A stretch of 64,000 nt of DNA from Flaccisagitta enflata (GCA_965153355.1 OZ231126.1:88350001-88414000), one strand, 5' to 3'. Counted from the first letter of the stretch, positions 44,232 through 57,018 are shown. The notes: generated by a model from the sequence alone, not told the origin. A program made the numbers and translations.

Positions 44232-45307
44232 CAGGGCCGTGGAGAGGGGGGTTCAACCTTATTTGACATTGGGGGCCCTCAGCCCTGGCCCCAGGGGGCT
44301 TAGGATACGCTCTGAGATTTAAGATTAAGAAGAAAAAGAATAGACAAAAGGCACTGGAAGCAATTTCCAAGTCATATTATAAAATTTATGAAACAGAACT
44401 TTACAAAACTAAAGATAACAAGGCCAAGTTATGGTAAATAAGTGCGCCTCGCTCGATTAAGAATTAGCGAATGAACGTTTTGAATGAATAAATGAATGAA
44501 TGAATAGAAGATTATAAATAAACGTTTTGAGTCATGAGAAGTGATAGTAATGAAGAAAGACGACAGAATAGGCCATTTTAGCGTTTTTAACATTTGCGTT
44601 ACCAACCGACCAACCAACCAACCGACGGACATGACCTCTTATAACACCCCTTCTATAATGAGGCGAACTGGGATGAAAAGGCGCAGTATCAGGGTTGATA
44701 GATACTAGCATGATCAATTCAAACGATGTTCAACATCAACATCAGTAAATTTCATCAATATAACGTAAAAAATGACTCAAAAATATAGACAGCGATCACC
44801 TTATGAGCTCAATTATGCAAATAAGTGAAAGGTCGCGTAAGGGCCCTCTCTGGCCATGATATCAATATGTCACCTTCTTTTCATGGGCTTTTGCAAGTTT
44901 ACGCGGCTTTCCCTGCCCCTCCTTCTGTGTCACTGACTCACCTGCATCAACTAACCTCATTACTTGATATCTGGCGAGGTTTTTTTTGCATCCCATCTTC
45001 TCAAAATGCTGGAAACATTTGAAACATTTTTCCTGTAGAAATTGGCAATTATTTGACGCCGCACTTCCGGTAAAAGACCCTCCATCTCCTTCTACATTCA
45101 GGAGAATCCCCTACATCGCTTTACTACGTCAAAGTACTACGTCTTAGCTATCTCTGTATCAAATTTCATCACTGTGAGTGCATTTTTACTATCAATTTGG
45201 ATCTTATTTTCCAGTTCGCTTAATTATGGAAGGGGTGTTAGAAGTGCGAGGACGCACTTAAAAAGAGGAGAGGACGAGAGGGGGGCGCCAATTCTCTAAC
45301 GGCCCTG
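44232..45307. mobile_element. hAT-like element with nested insertions, in intron 1
   Basis: Ends CAGGGCCGTGGAGAGG and CCAATTCTCTAACGGCCCTG are flanked by AACTCTAG (44224-44231) and AACTCTGG (45308-45315), an 8-bp duplication with one change. Inside is a HINE-like piece ((CCAA)n near 44600; GTGCGAGGACGCAC then TTAAAA near 45250). That piece is itself split by an inverted-repeat element (about 44642-45250; ATAACACCCCTTCTATAATG versus CATAATTAAGCGAA on the other strand). Confidence 0.85.
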
Positions 45308-45386
45308 AACTCTGGTATTTAGTATTAGCTGGAGGCTGTTGTAGCATTGGTTGATAAGGATTTTGCACGCCGTTTATTTGTGCGGA

Positions 45387-45565
45387 CAGTTGAACCCCGC
45401 TCTAACGGACCCGCCACCAACGGAATTCCGCCTAGATAACCTATGCAAGTTCATAGTCTCTTCAAATTATTATTTTTTATTTCCTTTGTTGGCAATAACA
45501 GAAGTCTGCTTATAACAGAAGAAATTTGTTGGTCCCCTGAAATGCGTAAGAGCGGGCTTCAGCTG
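45387..45565. mobile_element. pogo/Tigger-like MITE, second copy, degenerate
   Basis: CAGTTGAACCCCGCTCTAAC as at 38098; right end GAGCGGGCTTCAGCTG. The right end is repeated at 45926-45979 by a local duplication. Confidence 0.75.
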
Positions 45566-45804
45566 AATGTGTAATCGCCATACCAATGGTAGTCGGACTT
45601 AGACACCTAGTCGCAAGTATGAACAGTATAATATACATCTTCGTACGATTGTGCGGATACGGTTATTGCCAAACACTCATGTCAAGTTTTTGTCGCAAAT
45701 ATTTGGTGCTTGACTTGAAGTCGAATAGGTGCATTGTTGTGAAAGATTGTTTGCCGTGATAAAGCCACCGGGGTCATTTCGAGATTGCTCTTTTGACTGG
45801 GCGG

Positions 45805-45884
<80 letters not shown>

Positions 45885-46221
45885 TCTCTCTCTCTTTCTC
45901 TCTCTCATTCTCTCTCTCATTCTCTATAACAGAAGAAATTTGTTGGTCCCCTAAAATCCGTAAGAGCGGGCTTCAGCTGAATGTGTAATCGCCATACCAA
46001 TGGTAGTCGGACTAAGACACCTAGTCGCAAGTATGAACAGTATAATATACATCTTCGTACGATTGTGCGGATACGGTTATTGCCAAACACTCATGTCAAG
46101 TTTTTGTCGCAAATATTTGGTGCTTGACTTGAAGTCGAATAGGTGCATTGTTGTGAAAGATTGTTTGCCGTGATAAAGCCACCGGGGTCATTTCGAGATT
46201 GCTCTTTTGACTGGGCGGTCC
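45512..46221 (+). repeat. Local duplication of 296 bp around a (CT)n tract
   Basis: 45512-45807 and 45926-46221 are the same length and differ at only a few positions seen (for example GAAATGCGTAAG/AAAATCCGTAAG; CTTAGAC/CTAAGAC). They are separated by a 118-bp CT microsatellite. This is a recent tandem duplication. Confidence 0.92.
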
Positions 46222-46514
46222 GCTCGATCTATCAATCAACACACTTTCTGTTTCGCTCTTTTACGCTGTTATTAATGTTCCGTATATATATGTGCATGCA
46301 TACTTCTCCAACTATCTGTCTGTCTCTGTCTGTCTGACTGTCTCTGTCTGTTTTATTTTCTGTTTGTTTCTCTGACTCCCTTTCTGTTTCATTGTACAGT
46401 GATTTTGTGGAAAAACAGCCTAAACTGGAGGAAGTGATTTAAGTGTTTTGACTTTTTTTGACAAACTTGATATTTCAAATATAAGTTGTCCAATAGATGT
46501 GTTTGTCCCCTAGT

Positions 46515-47250
46515 TTTTCGTCCGCGACGGAATATCATTCTGACACAGATTATAATTCAAGGCGGGTAGATGTCGTCGTCGTCGTTGTCGTGGTTGTTGT
46601 CACGGATTAAAAAATAGGATAACTTTTTTATGCTTTGACTGATTTAGTTAATATTTGGTGGGAAGTTGAACTAGGGTAAGGCGCTTTACATCCTATATGA
46701 TTTTTGTGATCCGACCAACCCAACCGGCCCAACCAGCCTACTGGCTTAAAAGTGATAAACATGCATAACTAAGGCATTTTTCAACTGATTTGGTTGAAAT
46801 TCAGGGGTGTATAAAGTTGAGTATTCCCCCCCCCCCGGTGGTGGGGGGAATAAAATCAAAGGGTTTGGAGAAAATCAAAAGTTTGAAAAAAAGAAAAAAG
46901 AAAATTTTTGAAGATCTAACATCTTTGGTAGTACCAAAAGGTAAAATACAATTACTACAACTCAATTTAACAATATTTAAACCTGAAATATATTGTTTTA
47001 TAGCTTTGAGGGGAAGAAAATCGAAGATTTTGTAACGCGACGCGTCGCGGGGAAGAAAATCAAAGGCAGGGGGGGGAATAAAATCAAAAGCCGCTCAACT
47101 ATATATTCAATGAAATTTGGTATGGAGTCACTAAATGGAAGAACTCAACATATGTATGTGATTTATATGCATTTGAGCATGCGAACCAGCCAAACCAACC
47201 TACCACCCAACCAGCCTACCAACCAAAAAGTGAAAAACTTGCATAATTTT
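46515..47250. repeat. Tandem ~150-bp unit family, copy 4, interrupted
   Basis: CGTCCGCGACGGAATATCAT start, GGTAAGGCGCTTTACATCCT, then a break at about 46802. It resumes at about 47108 with TGAAATTTGGTATGGAGTCA. A further unit lies at 47575-47720. Confidence 0.82.
46802..47109. mobile_element. Small inverted-repeat element nested in the unit above
   Basis: TATAAAGTTGAG near the left and CTCAACTATATA near the right are complementary. Subterminal GGGGGGAATAAAATCAAA is present at both ends in direct orientation. Confidence 0.7.
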
Positions 47251-47254
47251 GTAA

Positions 47255-47258
<4 letters not shown>

Positions 47259-47342
<84 letters not shown>
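47259..47342. repeat. (CT)n microsatellite
   Basis: Pure (CT)n of about 84 bp in intron 1 of the zinc transporter. Confidence 0.97.
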
Positions 47343-47348
<6 letters not shown>

Positions 47349-47807
47349 TGTTTCATCGTTTTCCCGTCATTGTGTTACTGTGTCGTTTTTCTTGTTGCTG
47401 CTTATACTTAAAAGAAAAATATTGTTTCCACTGCTTATGGCAATGTCAGGGGGGTTCCCCTTGGGATTGCGTACAATACCTGACTAACGGACAGCTTACT
47501 ATGCCAATGAGTTGTTAGGGTTCCACCGTTGACTCATTTTGCTTTTTGCTTCTCTTTTCAGAAAAAAAAAACTAATTTGGTTGAAACTTGGTATGGAGTC
47601 TCTAAATGGAAGAACTCAACATATGCACACTATTTATCCTGTCAAACCAGCCTACCACCCAACCAGCCTACCACCCAACTAGCCTAAAAGTAAAAAGTCT
47701 TGCATAATTTTGCGATCTTTTTGTCATAGCGATCTTATGGAATTGGTGATCTTCAACCCCCTCTCCGTTGCGTTCAGATTTTTGTTGCTGATACCAAACT
47801 TAGTTTT

Positions 47808-48050
47808 TTAGACAGTCATAACTGCTGAAATATCAATATTTTTACAAATGCTTAGAATTAACATTACATCAACTTTCCTTCAGTAGTTGTTCTGTAAGAA
47901 TATTGCTCCTTTGGCTGTTGCTAGGAAACCAGCAATATTCTTACAAAACATACTGAGGCAAAATTGTTGTAAATTTGATATTAGGCAATGTTCCCTCATT
48001 AAATTTGTTAGAATATCGATATTTCAGCGGATATGACAGTCTAAAAAATA
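47808..48050. mobile_element. Foldback element
   Basis: TTTTTTAGACAGTCATAACT/ATATGACAGTCTAAAAAA ends. Inner TGTAAGAATATTGCT/CAGCAATATTCTTACA resembles the centre of the element at 21503-22062. Confidence 0.82.
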
Positions 48051-48200
48051 AGTTAAGTTTCTATAGAAACCAAGATACTCAGGGACACAAGCATCAATTG
48101 AACAACCTGTATTTCAAATATTAAATTTATTGAATAGAATAAAGACACTTGAATAACCTCCTCCAGTTTAGGCTGTTTTTCCATGAACCCCACTGTATAC

Positions 48201-49200
<1,000 letters not shown>

Positions 49201-49203
49201 TAG

Positions 49204-49695
49204 CTCCCCGAATGTCCGGATATCCAAAGATACGTATCAACCCCAAAACCTCGTCCTCGAGCATCCACGGCTGCATGATCACGATGGCTTTCAGCTTAAA
49301 TCCAGCGACATTAGCGGCAGCAGCAGAAGTGACAACAATTTAGACAACAATTCATTACGACTACAAAATCAGCTTCGACGGCGGCGGCGTCAAATCGCCC
49401 GCAAATTATCCTCGCGGTCAACTGCTTCCGAACCCGCCACTACCGTTCCCTCGACGAAAGCGTCTCTTCCAGATAGACGGTTCTACATCAGAAAGCTGTT
49501 CGAGAAATACGGCGACGAGAACGTGTTGACATTCGAAGGATTCGAGCATTTGCTGGCTAACTTGGGTCTCAAAGATTTTGCCTTTGATCACGATCTCAAG
49601 GATCATTACGATGGAAAAGGCGAAGGAGTTGGAAGAGGGGACAAAACGGCCTTTCGTACTTTGCACGACGACAACCATCAACATCAAAGACCGAG
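49204..49695 (+). CDS. SLC39A6/SLC39A10-like: LIV-1 type ZIP transporter, exon 2 (extracellular conserved domain)
   Basis: Codes residues 109-271. A basic stretch (LRRRRRQIARK) is followed by RRFYIRKLFEKYGDEN then VLTFEGFEHLLANLGL. This LFxKYG...LTxEGxxxLLxxLGL run is the helical extracellular domain typical of ZIP6/ZIP10 and other LIV-1 members. The exon then becomes Asp/His-rich. The acceptor AG (49202-49203) ends a (CT)n microsatellite that supplies the polypyrimidine tract. The donor is at 49696 (GTATAC). The exon is 492 bp, phase 2 in and phase 2 out, and joins both neighbours in frame (VY-D-SPNV; QRP-S-VPNQ). Confidence 0.92.
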
Positions 49696-49721
49696 GTATA
49701 CATGGGTGCAAACTGTACAGA

Positions 49722-50092
49722 TCAGAGCGTAACTGAACACGAGGCCCCCATGAAAACTGTAGCCCCCCCCCTACCAGTAAGATTGAGGTATCATTTGATA
49801 GCTTAAGAGAACACAAATGTCGCTATCAGAGCATTTTTTAGTTTTTTTGCTCTGACTATAATTACTGTCTTTTAAAGGTGTTAAGATTGACCATTTTGAG
49901 GTAGTTCAAAAATAGCTAAATATGATACTTTGGGGAGCTATAACTGGGGAACAAAATTCAAAAAACCCTCTAATGGCGCTATTTGTATTCTCATAAGCTT
50001 TCAAATGATGCCTCAAACATACCCCTAGCTCCAATATACTGAGCTCGGGGGGGGGGGGGCTCGGCTCTCATTCAAATACGCTCTGATTGATA
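49722..50092. mobile_element. Inverted-repeat element in intron 2
   Basis: ATCAGAGCGTAACTGAA and TTCAAATACGCTCTGAT ends with C- and G-runs inside (near 49765 and 50048). The middle shares CAAAAAACCCTCTAATGGCG-like sequence with the element at 1956-2611, suggesting a related family. Confidence 0.75.
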
Positions 50093-50371
50093 CAGAATTG
50101 TTTTCATTACGAGATCACTAGATTCATCGACATGAGCGACGCGCATCAAATTCTATTACTTTATGCTACTTTTTGAGCAGGCCGAATGTTTCGTCCGCAA
50201 CAGCGAGTCATTGACTCCGACAAACGTCATTGATCAGTATTCTCGAACAGTCATTTCAGTGTTTAGGGCTTGTCTCTGGGGGCACGTACGATTGTGCGTC
50301 GTAGGTCTCCTTTCCTTCAGTAATTTTATCTGATTAATGATAAATCTCAGTAACCTGAATTTTCTTTCCAG

Positions 50372-51398
50372 TGTTCCAAATCAGCATGATCACGGGGATC
50401 ATGGTCACGACCACGTTGATCGAGACGGGCACGCACACGATGGTCACGACCACAGCGACCACGGTCATGATCACATCGACCACAGTCATGACCATAGCGA
50501 CCAGGGTCATGATCACGGCGGCCAGGGTCATGATCACGGCGACCAGGGTTATGATCACAGCGACCATGGTCATGATCACAGCGACCATGGTCATGATCAG
50601 AGCGACCACGGTCCTGACCACAGCGACCAAAATCACGACCACAGCGACCACAATCACAACCACAGCGAACATAGTCCCGACCACAGCGAACATAGTCATG
50701 ACCACAGTCACGACCAAAGTGGCCATAATCACGACCACAGCGATCACGACGCAAAAAACGATTCTTCCAAGGCTTCGACCGGAGGCAGAAAGCTTTTGAA
50801 TTCAGCAACAATTTCGGAAACGGCTTTGGCCGAGAAAAGTTCGTTGTCGAATCAAACCGATGACGTCGGTGATGGAAGCAGCGATCACCATCATCAGCGT
50901 CATGATCATAATCACAATCACGATCGCCACCGTCATCACCATCATCATCATAATCACAAAGATCACCAAGGTCATGCTCACAGTCATGACCATCAAGGGC
51001 ATTCGCACGGACATTCGCATGAAAAGAAGCCGGTCCATTCTCATGAACATGTCAACGATGAAAACCACCGCGACCAAAGTAAAAACACCATCAAAAACGA
51101 TGGCAATGATATTGAAAAGGACTCAAATCGAGAAACGCGGGCCATACGCAATTTGGCCCGAAGACATTTGAGACTCAAGAGAAGCGAAGAAGGGGACGTA
51201 AGTGCCAATCAAGAAGACGGTAGTTATCACGATCATGGGGCTAATCACAATCACGGGACTAATCACGATCATGGGCCTAATCACAATCATGGGCCTAATC
51301 ACAATCATGATGACGATGATCACGAGCATCACGATGATGGTGATGACGTAAACGATTCAATAAAGAAATCGAAATCAACGCCGAGATCCATTCCTAAG
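50372..51398 (+). CDS. SLC39A6/SLC39A10-like: LIV-1 type ZIP transporter, exon 3 (giant His/Asp-rich exon)
   Basis: A 1027-bp exon (residues 272-614), phase 2 in and phase 0 out. It follows the acceptor TTTTCTTTCCAG and ends at donor GTAACC. The first ~130 residues are dominated by HDHSDHGHDHSD-type repeats encoded by imperfect 24-30-nt tandem units. A Ser/Lys-rich spacer, a second cluster (HHHHHHNHKDHQGHAHSHDH) and a third (NHNHGTNHDHGPNHNHG) near the end follow. His-rich ectodomains are characteristic of ZIP6/ZIP10 and are thought to bind or sense zinc. This one is unusually long. The opposite strand also has long open frames because the repeats lack stops; I treat those as shadows. Confidence 0.93.
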
Positions 51399-51753
51399 GT
51401 AACCGAATGCAGATACGATCACGCTCGATAGAAATAAAGAATGGATGCATGACTTGGTTGGGCGGGAGAATACTAGAATGTGACACACCTTGTATGAAAT
51501 TGGGCATACGGATGTGAAAATCTAAGTTCACACTAGCGACTTACAAGTGTACTAAGATGTCTGTTGCAGATTAGTCGACCGATTGGTGTTCTAAGAATAT
51601 CCTAAACTTTTCATCGGTTGTTGGTCTGATCTTATGACAAAAGGCAAGTTTTGAGGGTCCTTGGACCTTTTTTCTCATTCCATCGTCATTCTCGCGTTTT
51701 TTTTCCAGTTCACCAATTTCTTTCTACCCATGCACTGCAGTTATCAATACTAT

Positions 51754-52340
51754 CTTGCTAAAAAAAATCTTCCGCCCTGTTATAAAAACATATCTATTGG
51801 CATAAAAACAGTTATAAATCAGTTACAAATCCATGAATAATTAGTTTGAGCTCCTTTTGACTAAGATCAGGGCTGCCATTCGTTGGGGAAGTGATTTGTA
51901 GAGCTTCAAGATGTTATTTTGAAGTGATAGGTCTCCAGATCTTTCTCATAAATTTTTTTATCTCTTTTTCCGCTACATTTACATTCATAGCTACCAAAAG
52001 ATACATCAAATCACAAAATAATTGGTGACTAAACTGAAGCCCTTCGAATATGCAAGCTGTCTATGCAAACCGCATCTATTTAGCTCAATGCATTTAGAAG
52101 AAATTTAAAAAATAAATAATAGATCTCATTAAGATTTGCAGACAGATTGCACAATGTAATTTAAGTATTTAACCGTGTTATCAACTTTAAACGCATTGAG
52201 TTAGAGGGATGCGGTTTGTGTAGATTGCTTGCAAATTTGAAGGGCTTTAATTATCTCACCAATTTTTTTATGATTGGTTGATTCTAACCCGAGATATCCA
52301 TGTAAACGTGCCGGAAGATTTTTTTTAGCAAGATAGTAGA
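51754..52340. mobile_element. Foldback element in intron 3
   Basis: CTATCTTGCTAAAAAAAATC and GATTTTTTTTAGCAAGATAG ends. Inner arms pair through GAAGCCCTTCGAATATGCAA and CAAACCGCATC/GATGCGGTTTG. Confidence 0.87.
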
Positions 52341-52900
52341 CTTTGTACACTGCTTACTCCTTTCATCCGATGTACCAACGCACTGCGTTACACTGCCTTC
52401 TTGTTTCCTTATATCAATGCTCACAGAGCACAGACATAAGAGATTGACGTTAGTATGACAGAAACCTCCAAGGACACTGATTACAAACCGGCTGTCGTCG
52501 AATGTAGATGTCACCGATGGGTGATGGTGATGACAGTGTGTGATGCACGGTGCGCACTGGCACCACGTAACATCGTAGTCAGCTTTCTGAAACCTACTAC
52601 ACAAAGTATGCGATACGCTCTCATAGTATGAACCTACCCGAGTATGCTGTGCACTTTAATAGTACGTATTTTTCATTCTATTGACGGTTTGTAGCGCAAG
52701 AAATTCGTTTCCAAGGTAAATCGTCAAGCCTCAAAATTTCACTTGGTTTTGATCGTAGCTTGTGCTTCACTCCATCATTGGTGGCTGAACCTAACCTTTA
52801 GTTTGTACACTGATGGCAGATAGTATATAAGTGTAGTGCTTCTTTCAAGAGCTACTGATATTGAAACCGTACTAATCGTGTTTTTATCTGATGTTGGCAG

Positions 52901-53027
52901 TGCCTGACGGCGACGGAGATGCTAATGACATTTGACCTAAGCGTCCACAGCAATATCAGCACGCTCGACTTCATGGAAATGTGCCCTTCTCTTATTCTCC
53001 AAATAACGGAGCCTGCATGTCGTCATG
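52901..53027 (+). CDS. SLC39A6/SLC39A10-like: LIV-1 type ZIP transporter, exon 4 (PAL-like motif)
   Basis: Codes residues 615-656. It starts CLTATEMLMTFDLSV and contains MCPSLILQITEPACRHG. This matches the part of ZIP6/ZIP10 with C(L/F)xAxxLL followed by CPAxxxQ, the PAL-containing core of the extracellular domain that mediates dimerisation. Here the motif is CPSLILQ, with Ser in place of the usual Ala. The three cysteines (615, 642, 654) are spaced as in the family. Acceptor GTTGGCAG, donor GTAAGT at 53028; phase 0 in, phase 1 out. Confidence 0.92.
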
Positions 53028-53430
53028 GTAAGTAATTTACTTCTGTTCGACTTAGCGAAAATATTTTTAGCCCAGGGTGATGGTGTAAAATGGGTAACCC
53101 TATTCGTCCAGTATTCATCCAGTTGGCCTAGTTCTTTCAAAATTTCCGTTTCCATCAAAAGAGACATCTAAAACCTTCTTAGATTGCCAATATCTTCCCG
53201 AGGGAAAATTTCAGCAAGAGGCTCACACGCCCAATATCCCAGACCAACGCATAGCTAATGGTACGTTACCAATGAATGAGGGACTTGGAACTGCTATCAT
53301 CGCTATCAAATGTTGCAGGAGGCTTAGTTACATGATTTAAAGCGGGGTTATGCAGGTTGACCTAATTTTTCTCGATAAATGCCTCAATCAGAGGCTGGTT
53401 AAACACCCAATAGCCTTGTAACAACAAGGT

Positions 53431-53617
53431 TGGATACACGGCTACCCCAGTCATGTGCAGGTGAACTGCACTTGAGGTCACCAGATCATTTGGGCAGGAG
53501 CAGTACAGCCAAAAACCGCAAAAACCCCAAAAAAGTAAAGTGTGACGGACTGACGGACTGACGGACAGGACCGACAAACAAGGTAGTAGAGTCGCGTAGC
53601 ACGCGACTAAAAATGTA
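53431..53617 (+). mobile_element. HINE-like element in intron 4
   Basis: AACAAGGTTGGATACACGGC start, ACGGACTGACGGACTGACGG core, GAGTCGCGTAGCACGCGACT then AAAAA end. The 5' repeat AGTCATGTGC is diverged. Confidence 0.8.
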
Positions 53618-54649
53618 ACAGTACTTATTCCACCGTTACCTCGAAGCTTAGTTCGTTTTTTAAAGGATCATTGTCATTTGTTGTTGCTATTCAGTCATGA
53701 TAAACAGAAATGATCCTGTTTTCGACAACAGCTAAACATTTTTTTTACTTTTTGATCGTCGGGAAGAGAAAGGAAATTAAGGCATTCTAGTACAATTTTC
53801 AAGAGAATGTCGAATCTATTCAATATTGTCTATTCAATGGGTGAAGGAGCCTCATCATATGGGCTTGGGATAACCCTCTAATATCTCGAGTGAAGATCAA
53901 GCTGAAACAGCCGATTTAGTTTTAATGATAAGATTTTTAATTTTGACAATTACTTATTTCAACACCAAACTGTCTCCACCTATGTCCCACATAAACAACT
54001 ACCAGCTTTTTTTCAGAAAATGATCCCCACATGACCGCAATTGTTCTACACATGTCAGTCAAACAATAGTGATTTGAAACAATAAGAATTTGGTTTGTTT
54101 AACCCACTTTCAACACAAAACGGATGAAATTAGAATTTCGGACAATTACTATTTCAACAATTCATGCCCACTCCAGGATCGGCCCACACCCAAGGATATC
54201 TAGAAATTCTCAACGATTCTCATGAATCTTTTATGAAACTCATAAAGTGTTCAAGTTTGGGCAAATGAACCATGATGCTTCAAGCCATAAGAGACCAGGC
54301 CATGATGGCAACCCCTGTTAGTCGCTACCCCAGTTAAAAGGAGTAAGACTTTAAAAAACTGAAAAGATGATAAAATTTCATTTTTTTAAACCTAAAGTTT
54401 TTGAATCGCTTTAAAAACCATTCTGAATCGATTACATCAGCTTATTTTAAAAAATAATTGACTTCTCCATTCCCCAGGGTGGAAGAGCAGGAGGCACGTC
54501 CCTGGCACACCTCCAAACCCTACCTGCCGACATGCTGTCTGCTGATCCTATCATATTAGAAATATCTGACTCTAAAAAACGATTTTTTCGATGCCAAGTG
54601 TGAGTCTGATGCTAATATCTTCCCGAGATTCTTTCAAACCAGGCCCAAT

Positions 54650-54790
54650 AGGCCAAAGATGCGTCTGGTCTTGGTTTATATGATCTTTCTTTATACGGTC
54701 TTGGTTTATACGGTCTTGGTTTATACGGTCTTGGTTTTTATGCGTTTATGGTCTTTTTGGCCACATCAAGTTATTTCTCAATGTAGTCTA
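54650..54790. repeat. 17-bp repeat TTTATACGGTCTTGG and decayed hairpin
   Basis: Four units at 54671-54750 (ATACGGTCTTGGTTT). Then CCACATCAAGTTATTTCTCA, the second copy of the 3454-3479 hairpin family. Confidence 0.75.
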
Positions 54791-55074
54791 TAACATAGCC
54801 TTGATCGTGTAGTTAGTCGTTGTTAAAACATACGACGAAGAAAAAATGCGATGAGAAACAAAAATACGTGTTATCCATGAATATCCAAATTGGACAAAAG
54901 AGCAAAACCATATGGGTAACCATCTAGTGCCATCCAAAAAAATGGCAAGAACGCGAAACAAAAGGCGCCGAATTGGAAAGAAAGAAGAAAAGAGACATTC
55001 ACTCCAAAGTTCATCAACGCTTCGATACATACCTATAGAAATGCACACATTTCCACAAATTTCGTGATATCGAT

Positions 55075-55146
55075 GAATGCGTAACCAACCAACCAACCGA
55101 TTGACAGACACGTCCAATTTTAGAGATGCGAGGACGCATCTTAAAA
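55075..55146 (+). mobile_element. HINE-like 3'-end fragment (GATGCG group)
   Basis: (CCAA)n then GAGATGCGAGGACGCATCTT and AAAA: stem AGATGCG/CGCATCT. The inverse orientation of the same group begins at 56089. Confidence 0.65.
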
Positions 55147-55307
55147 GTGGGTTACCTACTTTACCCTACTCAGTCCTAGTTGAAACATTCATTCGGTGCG
55201 TAGAGAACCTCAATGGAATTTTTTGCGTCGATAGGTAATTTCATTTGCCATGCCAGTTGTCACGTTATTTGCTGTTTTCGCGTATTTTGATGTCGTTTTA
55301 TCTTCAG

Positions 55308-55415
55308 GGACATCAAGAAAAGTGATCGATTCTCGTTTACACGCACACGGAGGACATGGCCATGAACACTCGCAACGACTTAGTCCGAAAACAGTTTGGG
55401 AGATTCCCGGCAAAG
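55308..55415 (+). CDS. SLC39A6/SLC39A10-like: LIV-1 type ZIP transporter, exon 5 (juxtamembrane His stretch)
   Basis: Codes residues 657-692: GTSRKVIDSRLHAHGGHGHE, HSQRLSPKTVWEIPGK. A short HAHGGHGHEH patch precedes the first membrane helix. Acceptor TATCTTCAG, donor GTGAGG at 55416. Phase 1 on both sides: GGG formed across the first junction, GTT across the second. I recognise no specific motif apart from the His patch; placement follows from exact phase continuity between exon 4 and the transmembrane exon. Confidence 0.85.
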
Positions 55416-57018
55416 GTGAGGTGTCATGATATTTCTTGTAAATCCGTAATTATGGTATACATGTATAGTATTCATTGTATACATACTATCTAGGAAATAT
55501 GTTTGGAAGCACCTTTAATAAGAAAAATCGCAATTTCAAATTGAGATAAATAAGAAAAATCTATGAGCATTTTAATCTACGTCAAAAAATCTACAATCTG
55601 AGTGCAATCTCGTTTCTGTGCCTCAAACTAGGCTCCTAGACCGTACCGACCTCAAGAGAAAAGCAGGGGGAAAAAAGATGGCGGAATTTTCTTGATTGCG
55701 TTTAGGGTGGTTTCATTGCATGATATTCATTAAATATGATTTGATTATTGTTGACTACTGTCTAAAACAGTCATATTGACCGTCCATGATGATTTTTTTG
55801 CCGTGAAAATCGACTTGTTTTACAAAGATCAGATATGCTCTTGAAATACCATCTCTAGAGCCTTCATTAGGGCCGACACGCTAAAACACGCATTCTCACC
55901 GTGTAGAACATGAATTTTTTAATTCAAATCTGTTTTCAAAAAATATTTTCGGCGACGCTGAGGGAAGCTAGCAGCGTAAGTGTGAGCCTATGTCAAGAGC
56001 AGGGCTCAGGATGCGCGGGATTTTCAAAAGCGTTCGCGTTCGCATTTTCAAACAGCCCGCGCATCGCCTTACGCATCGCATCCAACGCTTTTAGATGCGT
56101 CATCACATCTCTATAAGAGGGTCTTTCCGTCCGTCCGTCCGTCCGTCCGTCCTTCGGTCCGTTACACCTTTTCTATCACAGATGGTGACTAATTGCCTGA
56201 TCGGTTTATGTTATTACATAAATAGTTAACTACTTCCTTACACTTTTTTCTTTTGTTGATGTTATTAATAATGAATAATAATGAATGAATAATAAATATT
56301 ATGTTGAATAATATATCATGATATATAAAAATAAGATTGTTGTTGTTATGTTGTTGTTATTAAAGATTATTGTTGTTATTATGGTTATAAAAGCGAAGAA
56401 AAGAAGATGATGTATATGTTAAATGTTATATATGCTATAATGATGAAATAAAAGAAAGATAGTAAATAAATATAAAGTTACAAGAGATGAAAAGAACATT
56501 GTTGTTGTTGTTGTTGTTGTTTTAAGAAAACAAAACGTGAAGAACGAGAACGAAAGAACTAAAGAACGAAAGAACGAAAAGAAGGAACAGGCAAAACATA
56601 GATAGAAAAAAGAAAAAAGAAAAAGAAAAAGAAATGAAGAAAGAAAAAGCAAACATGAAAAGAAATAAAGATAATAATGAATTCCATGAATGAAATGTTA
56701 CAGACATTATCGGCATGGAAGTCAGTATGTAGGGGCCACTTGAGGCTGATATAAATTACAAGCAACAGACAGTAGGATGGTCGAATAACAAATTTCTGCA
56801 ACTGATATACTCATGTTTTACGCATATATATGCAAAAAAAGAAGGTTTTCCCACAAGCGGGGGTCTGCGTGAGGATAGGAAACCTTGTCGGCAAAATCTA
56901 GCCCACCATTTCCATGAAGAAAAAAAGATGTTTATTTTTCCTGCAATATTTGGCATGTCCTTAGCAATTATTTCAACCTACTGCCAGTCTTACTACAAAA
57001 CTCGATAAAATTACACTT
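55416..57018. other. Intron 5, first part: microsatellites, no exon seen
   Basis: HINE-like GATGCG-group end at 56089-56165 (minus): TTTTAGATGCGTCATCACAT, then TCTATAAGAGG and (GTCC)n. AT-rich (GTT)n at 56338-56380 and 56499-56522, and AAGAAAGAACG purine-rich tract 56530-56650. Confidence 0.6.

Noticed and set aside
50334-50811. Val/Met-rich and Arg/Asp-rich minus-strand frames opposite the His-rich exon
   Set aside because: Antisense shadows of the coding repeat; the plus strand joins both neighbours in phase and matches the ZIP family.
52284-52604. A 106-residue Cys/His-containing minus-strand frame in intron 3
   Set aside because: Begins in the arm of a foldback element and has no recognisable domain or splice partners.
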